Of a stretch of 64,000 bases of DNA, positions 47,301 through 55,659 are shown piece after piece. Under the pieces are notes generated by a model that saw nothing but the letters and a program-made list of their open reading frames with translations, made no database searches and had not been told where the DNA came from. Each line of letters starts with the position of its first letter. The first letter of the stretch is position 1. The DNA comes from JAKAIY01 sp963809385. GTDB lineage: Bacteria; Chloroflexota; Ktedonobacteria; Ktedonobacterales; JADMIN01. Location: assembly GCA_963809385.1 (NCBI GenBank), contig CAWEJL010000005.1:496001-560000 (forward strand), written 5' to 3'. Position numbers and translations under genes: made by a program.

Positions 47301-47344
47301 CGCGGAGCGGGCAGTCAGAACAGGCGGGAAGGGAGCGCTACATC

Positions 47345-48478
47345 GTGCGGGTGGTGGTCGTCTCGAAGACCTTTGTCGCGGAATCCTCGCAGCGCATGCT
47401 TGAGGAACTAGCCATGGCGCCGGACATGGAGCTCACGCTCATCACCCCGCCAGAGTGGCGCTCAGACGATGGCCGCACGCTGCCCTTCGTTCCCACCTAC
47501 GTGCGCGGCTATCAGGTCCGCCCCATGCCGATTGTCTTCAATGGCCGCTACCACTTCTACATGTACCGTGGCCTCTCCGCCGCCATCCGCGAGCTACATC
47601 CCGACATCGTCCACATTGACGAGGAGCCCTACAACCCGGCGGGGGCGCAGGCCCAGCGCGCCGCGCAGCAAGCCGGGGCGAAATCGGTCTTCATCGTCCT
47701 GCAGAACCTCTACAAAGACTACCCGTTCCCCTACTCGGCGATGGAGCGCTACAACTACGAGCGCACCACGCATGTGATCGCAGTCAACGCCGCCGCTGGG
47801 GACGTATCGCGCCGCAAGGGCTACAAAGGCCCGCTCTCGGTCTTTACGGTCTATGGCATTGACCCAGAGGCGTACCAGCCCATGCCGCGTCGCGAGCCGC
47901 GCCCCGCGCCCGATACGGTAGTGATCGGCTACCTGGGCCGCCTGACGCTCTACAAAGGGACAGGGCTGCTGATCGAGGCGCTGGCGAATATGCCACCCCG
48001 CTACCGCCTGCGCTTCATCGGCAGCGGGCCAGACGAGCCCGCGCTGCGCCAGATGGTGGATGAGCGCGGGATGCGCGCGCGGGTGGATTTCCACCGTGCT
48101 GTGCCAACGACTGAGGTACCCGCCGCGCTTGCCGAAGTGGACATGCTAGCCGTGCCTTCGATGACGCAGCCCAACTGGATGGAACAGTTCGGGCGCGTGC
48201 TGATCGAAGCGATGGCCTGCGGAACCCCGGTGATCGGCTCCGATTCCGGCGAGATTCCGCGCGTGATCGGTGACAGCGGCCTGATCGTCCCGGAGGGCGA
48301 CGTCAACGCCCTGCGCGTCGCGCTGATGCGACTGGGCGAGAACGCCGAGATGCGCGCAGCCTATGCGCGGGCCGGACGCGAGCGCGCGCTCCAGATGTTC
48401 ACCAACCTCGCCGCCGCCCAAAACATCTTCCGCGTCTACCAAAGCGTCCTTGGCGCAACTGCGGGAGCATCGAGCTAA
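47345..48478 (+). CDS. Glycosyltransferase family 4, second
   Basis: A 377-aa GT-B enzyme with VVVSKTFVAESSQRMLEELA at the start and IVHIDEEPYNPAGAQAQRAA (a DExPY signature of one GT4 subgroup). The donor site is MEQFGRVLIEAMACGTPVIG, i.e. FGRxxIEAMACGxPV. GTG 47345 is the start with AAGGGAG 9-10 nt upstream. Its stop overlaps the PHP gene's ATG (TAATG), so the two are coupled. Confidence 0.9.
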   Translation: MRVVVVSKTFVAESSQRMLEELAMAPDMELTLITPPEWRSDDGRTLPFVPTYVRGYQVRPMPIVFNGRYHFYMYRGLSAAIRELHPDIVHIDEEPYNPAGAQAQRAAQQAGAKSVFIVLQNLYKDYPFPYSAMERYNYERTTHVIAVNAAAGDVSRRKGYKGPLSVFTVYGIDPEAYQPMPRREPRPAPDTVVIGYLGRLTLYKGTGLLIEALANMPPRYRLRFIGSGPDEPALRQMVDERGMRARVDFHRAVPTTEVPAALAEVDMLAVPSMTQPNWMEQFGRVLIEAMACGTPVIGSDSGEIPRVIGDSGLIVPEGDVNALRVALMRLGENAEMRAAYARAGRERALQMFTNLAAAQNIFRVYQSVLGATAGASS

Positions 48479-49329
48479 TGGAGCGACCCGTGGACACGCC
48501 GATTGATTTGCACCTGCACACCACCTACAGCGACGGCCACTGGGCGCCGCCCGCGCTCTTCGAGCAGCTCGCGGAGCGCGGTGTCACCATCGCCAGCGTC
48601 ATGGACCACGACCAGCTCGATCATCTGCCTGAAGTGCTGGCGCTGGGAGCTGAACGCGGAATCACCGTCATCCCCGGCACGGAGGTCACGGCGCACTGGC
48701 GCGAGACGGCGGCGCACATCCTCTGCTACGCGCCCCCTGGCGCCAGCTTCACCGGCGACGCGCTGCGGAGCGTCGTGGACGGGATACGCGCCGCGATGCT
48801 GGCCAATACCGCCCTGATCTATCGAAATCTCCGCCAACGCGGCTACGACTTCCCGCGCCAGGTCGAGATTCTCGCAGCCCAGGGCGGCGAGCCGATCCGC
48901 GCGGGCGACGTGGCGCGGCTGCTGCTGGAGAGCGGCCACGCAGACACGCCGGGCGAAGCGATGGCGCTGGTATACGAGGCGGGCTACCGCCAGGCGACCG
49001 CGCCGCTAGGCGCGGTAGTCGAAGCAGCGCACGCCAGCGGCGCGGTTTGCCTGCTGGCGCATCCAGGCCGGGGCGAGGGCGAGATACACCGCTACGACCC
49101 GGAGGAGATCGAGGCGCTGCTGCGCGAAGTCTCGCTGGATGGCGTCGAGGTCCATTACCCGACGCATACCGAGGAGCAAATCGCGGCTTACACGGACCTT
49201 GCCCAGCGCCACAACCTGCTGATGTCAGCAGGCTCCGACTCGCACGGCCCCCGCCAACGCCTGCCCATGGCCTACCCCGCCACCCGCGCCAGCGCGCTGC
49301 TCACCCGCCTGGGCCTCACCGCCGGGTAA
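48478..49329 (+). CDS. PHP-domain phosphoesterase
   Basis: A 283-aa protein with the PHP metal motifs: IDLHLHTTYSDG, SVMDHDQLDH, PGTEVTAHW, AHPGRGEGEI and GSDSHGPRQR. These fit the YciV/RNase AM type of 5'-3' exonucleases or nucleoside 3',5'-bisphosphate phosphatases. The substrate cannot be settled by reading. It is coupled to the GT4 gene by TAATG. A glycan role is possible but less likely than a housekeeping nuclease or phosphatase. Confidence 0.85.
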   Translation: MERPVDTPIDLHLHTTYSDGHWAPPALFEQLAERGVTIASVMDHDQLDHLPEVLALGAERGITVIPGTEVTAHWRETAAHILCYAPPGASFTGDALRSVVDGIRAAMLANTALIYRNLRQRGYDFPRQVEILAAQGGEPIRAGDVARLLLESGHADTPGEAMALVYEAGYRQATAPLGAVVEAAHASGAVCLLAHPGRGEGEIHRYDPEEIEALLREVSLDGVEVHYPTHTEEQIAAYTDLAQRHNLLMSAGSDSHGPRQRLPMAYPATRASALLTRLGLTAG

Positions 49330-49333
49330 ACAC

Positions 49334-50191
49334 TCACAGGTACCGCGCGATGCCGTCCTCGAAATCCTCTCGGCTGCCGTCGCGTAGGCCATACCACGCT
49401 TGCTGCAGCGCGAACGTCGAGCGGTAGAACGCGGCGCGGTCAAGGTAGCCAGCGGCCTCTGGGTAGGCGACAAGCGCGCGATTGAGAATGGGCTGGCCCA
49501 ACGTAGAAAGCGCGGCGATGTCCACAGCCGGATCGCCCAGGCCAGCCGAGCCGAAGTCAATCACGCCCGACACCGCACCCGCCTCCGCGTCATAGAGAAA
49601 GTTTCCCGAACCGAAATCACCATGACGCGGAACCGGCGTCCAGGTAGACTGGCCCGCCGCGAGAAACACCTCGAAGCGCCCTGCCACTTCATCGCGCGCG
49701 TCGGAGCGCATGAAGGGAAAGAGATGATCACGAATCTTGTCGTGTAACTCTGCCCACTGCCCGATCACGTCTTGTAGCGGCTGCCCATCGAACAGGTCCG
49801 GCGGCAGCGTATGCAGCGCGCGCAGAAACTCGCCAAGGCGCTGGGCGATCTGATCGCGTACTGGCTCGGGCGCGGTGGCGAGCCACTCGCGGCTCAAAGG
49901 CGCGCCAGGGAGGAGCGCGTAACCGAATCCGGGACGTGGTCCTATGAAGTTGACGTAACACGGCTCTGGGGTCGGGAGCGGCAGTCGCCCGGCGAGCGCG
50001 CGCAGAATGGCGACCTCGCCAGGCATTGACGAGAGCGCGGCGGGCGATTTCGGGAAGCGGAAGACCCAGGCGTTGTTGACGATCAGCACGTCATTGAACT
50101 GGCCGTTGTCGCGGCGAACCGTCTGAACGTCCAGTTCAGGCGCCAGGGTGGCGATCAGTGCGCGGTCTTCGGACGTGACCGGTTTTTCCAT
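49334..50191 (-). CDS. Aminoglycoside phosphotransferase-family kinase
   Basis: A 285-aa APH-fold kinase. The catalytic loop is PRHGDFGSGNFLYD (HxDxxxxN) and the metal motif is VIDFGSAGLGDPAVD. The N-lobe segment AWVFRFPKSP carries the ATP-binding Lys. The family phosphorylates antibiotics or small metabolites; the natural substrate is unknown and resistance should not be assumed. ATG 50191 overlaps the upstream dehydratase stop (ATGA). Confidence 0.85.
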   Translation of the reverse strand: MEKPVTSEDRALIATLAPELDVQTVRRDNGQFNDVLIVNNAWVFRFPKSPAALSSMPGEVAILRALAGRLPLPTPEPCYVNFIGPRPGFGYALLPGAPLSREWLATAPEPVRDQIAQRLGEFLRALHTLPPDLFDGQPLQDVIGQWAELHDKIRDHLFPFMRSDARDEVAGRFEVFLAAGQSTWTPVPRHGDFGSGNFLYDAEAGAVSGVIDFGSAGLGDPAVDIAALSTLGQPILNRALVAYPEAAGYLDRAAFYRSTFALQQAWYGLRDGSREDFEDGIARYL

Positions 50192-51180
50192 CACTCGCCG
50201 AGGATGTCGCACAGCGTTTCGGGGGCGACGTTGCCGCCGCTGAGGATCACCCCCATCCGCTTGCCATAGCCGTTGAGCTTGCCGGAGAGCGCGGCTGCCG
50301 CCGCCACCGCGCCGGTCGGCTCGACCAGTATCTTCATCCGCAGCAGCAGGAAGCGCATCGCCTCTTTGACCTCATCCTCGCTGACCAGCACGACATCCGC
50401 GACCTCCTGGCGTACCACCGGCCACGTCAGCATCCCCAGTTGCGCGGTGCGAATGCCGTCGGCGATGGTGTCAGGCGGCGGAATGATGACGCGCTCATCC
50501 TGGCGCTTCGAGAGCCAGGCGTGGTTGGCGCCCTCGGTCCCGACAGCGATGACAATCGTCCCAGGGCGAACACCGTGCGCGGCGATAGCTGTCCCAGAGA
50601 CCAGCCCGCCGCCGCCGGCTGGCGTGGCGATCACGTCCAGCTCTGGCTGTTCCTCGAGCAGTTCCAGCGCGGCGGTTCCCGCGCCCGCCATGATGGCGGG
50701 GTCGTTGTACGGCGGCACGAGTGTCAGGCCGCGCTCCTCCGCGATCTGCCGCGTGAGCGCCTCGCGGTCCTGCGTCATGCGGTCGTAGCGCACGATCTCG
50801 GCCCCATAGCCCGCCGTCGCCGCGACCTTCACCGAGGGCGCGTCGGTTGGCATGACGATCACCGTCGGGATAGCGAACAGGCGTCCGCAGAGCGCAACGG
50901 CCTGGGCGTGATTGCCGGACGAGAAGGCGATCACACCGCGCTGGCGCTCTTCAGGCGTCAGGTTGGCGATCTTGTTGTATGCTCCGCGAAACTTGAAGGC
51001 CCCCCCACGCTGGAACTGCTCACACTTGAACCAGACACTGGCCCCCGCCGTCGCGTCGAACGTCGAAGAGCGCAGAACAGGCGTGCGATGCGCCACGCCG
51101 CGCAGCCGGGCGGCGGCGGCGCGCACGTCATCCAGGGTGATGGGCAGTGATGGTGTATCGGTAGTGGCGTCGCTCGCCAT
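50191..51180 (-). CDS. Threonine/serine dehydratase (PLP, no ACT domain)
   Basis: A 329-aa fold-type II PLP enzyme. The Schiff-base Lys is in GGAFKFRGAYNK, the substrate loop is FSSGNHAQAVAL, and the phosphate-binding loop is PAGGGGLVSGTAIA. The length, without a C-terminal ACT regulatory domain, fits catabolic threonine deaminase or serine racemase-type enzymes that give 2-oxobutyrate or pyruvate plus ammonia. ATG 51180 has GGAGGG 8 nt upstream. It is translationally coupled to the kinase gene downstream. Confidence 0.88.
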   Translation of the reverse strand: MASDATTDTPSLPITLDDVRAAAARLRGVAHRTPVLRSSTFDATAGASVWFKCEQFQRGGAFKFRGAYNKIANLTPEERQRGVIAFSSGNHAQAVALCGRLFAIPTVIVMPTDAPSVKVAATAGYGAEIVRYDRMTQDREALTRQIAEERGLTLVPPYNDPAIMAGAGTAALELLEEQPELDVIATPAGGGGLVSGTAIAAHGVRPGTIVIAVGTEGANHAWLSKRQDERVIIPPPDTIADGIRTAQLGMLTWPVVRQEVADVVLVSEDEVKEAMRFLLLRMKILVEPTGAVAAAAALSGKLNGYGKRMGVILSGGNVAPETLCDILGE

Positions 51181-51203
51181 GCGCTTGTCCCTCCTCGCGA
51201 TCG

Positions 51204-51240
51204 GATGGCGCGGCGCCAGGCCGCGCGCCATCACAGTATA
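51204..51240 (-). promoter_or_regulatory. -10 box and leader hairpin before the dehydratase gene
   Basis: On the minus strand TATACT (51240-51235) precedes an imperfect GC-rich inverted repeat (51204-51214 with 51220-51232), 25-60 nt upstream of the ATG at 51180. No -35 is evident. The hairpin could instead end transcription of the gene upstream. Confidence 0.3.
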
Positions 51241-51329
51241 CTCGCATGCGAGCGGCGCGCTGGGAATTAGAGGGTGGTCATGTCGGGAGGAAAACAAACG
51301 TCGTCACGCGACGTGGGGCCGCCAACGCG

Positions 51330-51875
51330 TCAGGTGGGGCCGCTGATATGGATGCCATAGCGCTCATCCGACCAGGCGAAATAAGCTGGGAGATCATCGA
51401 ACACGCCCGCCGCCTGAGCCTCATCCAGCCAGTCGAGCGCCCCCTGGGCCTCCGCCGCCTCGGGTCCGCCAGCACAGGCCAGGCCCGCCAGCAGCGGCCG
51501 CGTCGCGCTCAGGTCCGCGCGGGCGAACTGCTCGGCGTCCACCCCCGCGCGCGTCTCCGCCGTCGCCTGGCGCGCGCGCCACAGCGGCATCACATCGGAT
51601 GGCTGGCCGAACCGCGCCAGCGCCGCGACCAGCGTATACAGCGCCTCCGTTGCGCCCGAACCGCGCGCCTCATGCGCGGTGGTCTCCTGTTCGAGCAGCC
51701 AGTGCGCGATGGGCCGGTCGGATGGCCGCAGATCGGCGGCGAGCGCGCTGGCCACCAGCGCCCGCAACTCTTCGCCCTGCCGGGCTTCCACCGCCAGCCG
51801 GGCGCGGGCGGCGCCCGCCGCTTCGCCACCCGTGCGAAGCTGTTCGAGCAACGCCCGCGCCAGCGTGATGGTCAT
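51330..51875 (-). CDS. Hypothetical protein downstream of dnaX
   Basis: A 181-aa Ala-rich, mainly helical soluble protein (MTITLARALLEQLRTGGEAA ... AYFAWSDERYGIHISGPT). ATG 51875 is chosen because it lies 4 nt after the dnaX stop, with GGGAG about 10 nt upstream; the longer frame overlaps dnaX and is Pro/Arg-rich. It is probably in one operon with dnaX. Not recognised. Confidence 0.6.
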   Translation of the reverse strand: MTITLARALLEQLRTGGEAAGAARARLAVEARQGEELRALVASALAADLRPSDRPIAHWLLEQETTAHEARGSGATEALYTLVAALARFGQPSDVMPLWRARQATAETRAGVDAEQFARADLSATRPLLAGLACAGGPEAAEAQGALDWLDEAQAAGVFDDLPAYFAWSDERYGIHISGPT

Positions 51876-51879
51876 GGCG

Positions 51880-53930
51880 CTACCGCTCCCGCCCGGAGCC
51901 GCCATCCGCTGGGTCGAGCGGGCGCACCTCGGCGACCTCCAGCCCGTGGCGCACGAACTCCAGTACAACCGGGTCTTGCCGGGCGGCTTGATCGAGGTTG
52001 GATGGAGCGCCACCATCGCCAGGCGAGGGCGCCGCGCTGGGCCGGACGGGCGCGGGGGCAGCCGGGCGCGGCGCGGCGCCATTGGCGGCGGCGCGTGGCG
52101 CGGATGGTGGCGGCGGGGAAGCGCGATAGACACCGGAATCCTCGCGCACGGGGTTGGATGGAGCCGGGTCAACGGTACGTGACGGCGCGGCGGCGCGGCG
52201 CGCCGGAACGGCAGCCATCCCCGGCTGCGCTTCGCCAGCGGCTATGAAGCGCGCGCGGAACGGGGCGCCCAGCGCCTGCTCCAGCGCCCACTCGACGATC
52301 TCACGCTTTGGGTCCTCGCGCAGGCTCTTGAGGTGGAAATCATGCCGCGCGGCCATGATGAGCGTCGGCGGCGCCCCAGGCTCCAGCCGGACCGGCTCCA
52401 CATCGTTCAACAAGCCGTACACCGTCGAGCCGACGCCCGTTCGCTGTTTGCAGACTTTGCGGATCAGCGACCACTGCCTGCGCGCCTCTTCGACCCAGTC
52501 ATGGCCGTCCTGCCCAGCGACGGGCGCCGCCGCCGGCTCCTCCACTGGCTCAAAATCATCGGTTGGGGCGAAATCCACCGCGGCGACGGGCGGCGCGGCG
52601 ATAGACGCTGGCGCGGCGGGGCCAGCCCATGCGCCAGCGTCTATCGCCGCCAGGTCGAGCTCCTCGACGGCGCGCGCGGGCTGCGGACGGGGCTCCGCGC
52701 GCGGCGGGGCCGCGGGCGCGGCGGCGCGCGGAGCGGGCGGAGCGGACGGAGCGGCAGGCGGTGGCTGTGGCGCTTGCTGCACCTGCGCGCGCGGCGGGAG
52801 AGCCACCTGCGCCGGAGCGGAGACGCTGGACGTCACGCCGCGCCGCACGCTGACACATTCCAGGAACGACAGCTCCAGCGCGAGCTGTGGCACAGGCAGG
52901 CCGCGCGCCGGGCCTTCGTTACGCGTGAACGCGCGGGCGCTGGCCATCAGCTGTTCGAGTGAGAAGCGCTCCGCTAGCGGGGCGATCTCACGCGCTTCCT
53001 CGTCCGTATAATCCATCAAGCGGGTGAGATCGCCGCCCGCGCGGGCCAGCATCAGCGCGCGCCACTCCTCGGCAAGCTGGCTGTTGAGCTGGCGCAGGTC
53101 GGCCCCAGTCGTCACCAGCTCGTTGATAATCTCCAGCCCGTCAGCGGGGCGGTCATCAGCGACACAGGTGATCAGGCGGCGCAGCGCCGTCACGTCGGAT
53201 AGACCAAGCATCGTGCGCGTGCGCTCGATATCTATTCGCGAGCCGCAGAAGGCAACCGCTTGATCGAGCAGGCTCAGCGCGTCGCGCATGCCCCCCTGCG
53301 CCGACCTCGCCAGCAAATCAGCCGCCGCTGGCTCTAGCTCCAGCCCTTCGCCCTTGGCGACCTGCTCCAGCCGCCCGACGATGTCGCGCATGCCGAAGCG
53401 GCGGAAGTCGAAGCGCTGACAGCGCGAGACGACGGTGGGCAGCACCTTGTGCGCCTCAGTCGTCGCCAGCACGAAGATCACATGCGGCGGCGGCTCTTCC
53501 AGCGTCTTCAGCAGGGCGTTGAAGGCTCGGGGTGTAACCATGTGGCACTTCGTCAATGATGTAGACCTTGTACCGACCGCCGCGCCCGATAAGATTGGCG
53601 TTGCTCGCGCAACTCGCGAATGTTGTCGATGCCGTTGTTGGAGGCGGCGTCAATCTCGATCACGTCGGGCGAACGCCCATCGGCGATCTCCTGACATGAC
53701 AGGCACTCGTTGCAGGGCTCGCCGTTCTGGGGGTTCTGGCAGTTGATGGCCTTGGCGAGCAGCCGCGCGGCGCTGGTCTTGCCGGTGCCGCGCGGGCCGC
53801 AGAAGAGGTAGGCGTGCGCCAGCCGCCCCTCGCGCACAGCGTTGAGCAGCGTGCGTGAAACCGCCTCCTGACCGATGAGGTCGGAGAACGTCTGGGAGCG
53901 CCATTTGCGATACAGGGATTGCGACGCCAT
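51880..53930 (-). CDS. dnaX: DNA polymerase III subunit gamma/tau, frame broken twice
   Basis: Three frames make one protein of about 680 residues. Frame 1 (ATG 53930) has SLYRKWRSQTFSDLIGQEAV, Walker A GPRGTGKTSAAR and the zinc cysteines CNECLSC. Frame 2 has GRYKVYIIDEV (Walker B). Frame 3 has TPRAFNALLKTLEEPPPHVI and the SRC sensor (VVSRCQRFDF), then domain III and a long Pro/Ala linker. One extra base near 53600-53612 and one at about 53544-53546 (the GG of a GTGGCAC stretch) explain the breaks. It is the clamp-loader motor. The essential function makes sequence error the likely cause. These breaks are not at the position of the E. coli programmed frameshift. Confidence 0.88.
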
Positions 53931-54149
53931 AGCTCGCCTCAGCTCAATGCGCCGCGCAAAGCGCGCGGGAGGACGGTCTCGCAGAGATTAGAACGAAGAG
54001 GGCGGCTGACTGGCGCCGCATGGGGGACTCCAGCGGCCAGCTCCACGCGGGAGCGTGTGCAGGAATGTGGAATATGCGTGAGGAAGAATGATGCGATCGC
54101 GCACCCACCGTCGGTTCGCATCTGCCAGCCCCTGTTACTCTCCGACTCA
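53931..54149. other. Spacer between SRP RNA gene and dnaX
   Basis: 219 bp with no supported gene. Just before dnaX lies a short GC hairpin (CGCGC-AAA-GCGCG, about 53952-53964). No tRNA pattern was found. Confidence 0.5.
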
Positions 54150-54247
54150 GACCCGGCGATCCCGCGGCGCCCACAGAGATCCACTTACCGCTGCTTCGTT
54201 CCCGATCTGACGGGGTTCGCAGACATGTGCCGCGCGGGGACCGGGTC
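54150..54247 (-). ncRNA. ffs: Signal recognition particle 4.5S RNA
   Basis: On the minus strand the apical core reads GAUCGGGAACGAAGCAGC: a GGAA tetraloop closed by C-G and G-C pairs, followed by the invariant AGCAGC internal loop and preceded by GUCA, as in bacterial 4.5S RNA. The ends pair: GACCCGG (54247-54241) with CCGGGTC (54156-54150), continuing through CCCGCG/CGCGGG. The length of about 98 nt fits the small SRP RNA. SRP RNA beside dnaX is a common bacterial arrangement. A weak promoter (TTGTGT, 17 bp, TACTTG) lies just upstream. Confidence 0.88.
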
Positions 54248-54534
54248 CTCATAATCATCAAGTACGAATGAGACTGGGTCGACACAACTCTCGGGCGGGA
54301 ATTCAGCCTTGCCTACGGAGCGTTTCAAGTACAGGGTAGCCCCAACTCCCCACCTAGCGCGACCTCGTGCTCAGTGTACCCCAGCGCCAGGCCCGCGTCA
54401 AACACGCCGTGACCGCCAGACCGCGTCCGAAAAGCGCCTGAGAGCTTGCTGAGAGATACGGCGCGCCCGCGCCAACCACCCAAAAGGAGAGATTGGCGCG
54501 GGCGCGAAGTGAATGCGCGTGTGTCAGGAAAGAG
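54248..54534. other. Intergenic region between SRP RNA and the acetate transporter gene
   Basis: 287 bp holding a possible SRP RNA promoter (about 54255-54285 on the minus strand) and the transporter terminator at 54462-54506. Nothing else is supported. Confidence 0.5.
54462..54506 (-). terminator. Perfect 14-bp terminator hairpin after the acetate transporter gene
   Basis: A 14-bp perfect GC-rich inverted repeat (54462-54475 with 54493-54506) and a 17-nt loop, beginning 29 nt beyond the transporter stop on the minus strand. Confidence 0.65.
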
Positions 54535-55119
54535 CTACGACGCCATCGGGAAGATGGGCAGGTTCCACTTGCCATTCGACACGGCGGACAAGACACCAGC
54601 CAGCGCTGTATACCACGCAAGGATAGCGGTCAAAATCCCGACATAGCCACCCAGTTGATGCATGCTCGTATTGGCGGTCAGCGCGCCAAGGGTCAGCAGC
54701 AGGAAGGTGACGAACAGCGCGGCGAACACGAGGATCAACGCGCCATTGACGCGGAATGTTCCAATGAACATGATACCTGTGAAGATCGTCCAGCCCAGGA
54801 GATAGAGACCGACACCTGTATCAGTCGGGCCACTCGCGGAACCAAGGCCAACACCAAAGCCGGGAATGAGCAACGCGGCGAAGGACAGCCAGAAAGCGCC
54901 ATAAGAGGTGAACGCGGTGGCTCCGAAGGTGTTGCCCGTGCGGAACTCCCACATTCCGGCGGCGAACTGGGCGATGCCACCATAGAATACAGCTAAGCCA
55001 ATGACGACAGCGGTCTCATTCGCCTTGAATATGCCCGCGTTAACGCAACTGAGGACGAAGGTGGTCAGCGCGAAACCGCAGAGACCGAGGGGACCAGGGT
55101 TCGCAATCTTGTTTTCCAC
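54535..55119 (-). CDS. GPR1/FUN34/YaaH family acetate transporter
   Basis: A 194-aa protein with six helices. The signature near the N-terminus is NPGPLGLCGFALTTFVLS, the NPxPLGLxxF motif of the SatP/YaaH family. FYGGIAQFAAGMWEFRTGNT and the second motif GATAFTSYGAFWLSFA are also typical. It imports or exports acetate or succinate. GTG 55119 is chosen: GAGGAG lies 8 nt upstream and the motif follows at once. It is divergent from acetyl-CoA synthetase, which would activate the imported acetate. Confidence 0.93.
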   Translation of the reverse strand: MENKIANPGPLGLCGFALTTFVLSCVNAGIFKANETAVVIGLAVFYGGIAQFAAGMWEFRTGNTFGATAFTSYGAFWLSFAALLIPGFGVGLGSASGPTDTGVGLYLLGWTIFTGIMFIGTFRVNGALILVFAALFVTFLLLTLGALTANTSMHQLGGYVGILTAILAWYTALAGVLSAVSNGKWNLPIFPMAS

Positions 55120-55659
55120 GATGATGACTCCTCTCGAGGAATGGGAGACAACGTTGTTCCCAAGCCGTACTGAACGAGGCGGGCGACGAAATGTCGCCTG
55201 TCTCTTCGCGAGAGTCAGGCGCAGGGCCATTCCTGCGCGGACGCGGAGCGCGCGGGGTGATTCGCCGCGCATCCCTCCTTTCACGAGAGTCTGCCTGCGG
55301 TGATGAGTCCGCGTGATCTATGGCCATAGCCACCAAATACGGCGCGCGTCTGGTGGCTATTGGCGCCGGCGTCAATCTCGGAGCCGTCACTGGTCCCGAC
55401 AGTCAAGAGTCCGCGCTCACTCTCGCACTCGCTCCGATAAGAAGCGGTGAGAGATGAGCGGTAATCCACTGGTCTGACGCCAGTGTAACATAAGAAAAGA
55501 AGAGGTGGAATAGCAACCAGCGCATTGTGACATAAAATCTGATAGAATGCGTGCGATGAGCGCGCCGCGAGGGCGCGCCCCGTACTGTTGCCGTCGCTGT
55601 AGCGTCAAGCGGCGCCGCCGATGAAGGCTGGGCGTCGCGCCAGTGCGAAGGGGACAAGC
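55120..55659. other. Long divergent regulatory region between acetate transporter and acsA
   Basis: 540 bp without a credible gene. It holds a perfect palindrome CTATGGCCATAG (55318-55329), a 10-bp perfect hairpin ATAGCCACCA/TGGTGGCTAT (55326-55335 with 55351-55360), and a TGn-extended -10 on the minus strand, TGTTACACT (55490-55482). An AT-rich stretch at 55490-55550 includes TAAAAT and TAGAAT as possible rightward -10 boxes. The size and dyads suggest that both acetate genes are regulated here. Confidence 0.5.

Noticed and set aside
49334..50191. Antibiotic resistance gene (aminoglycoside phosphotransferase)
   Set aside because: Only the kinase fold is evident. It is coupled to a dehydratase in a chromosomal setting with no mobile elements, so resistance is not supported.
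51880..53930. Programmed dnaX frameshift producing gamma and tau
   Set aside because: The breaks are inside the ATPase domain near Walker B, with no A-rich slippery heptamer, and both shift the same way.
54100..54135. tRNA-like GGTTCGCATC sequence upstream of dnaX
   Set aside because: The flanking bases do not form a T-stem, and no acceptor or anticodon arms can be drawn.
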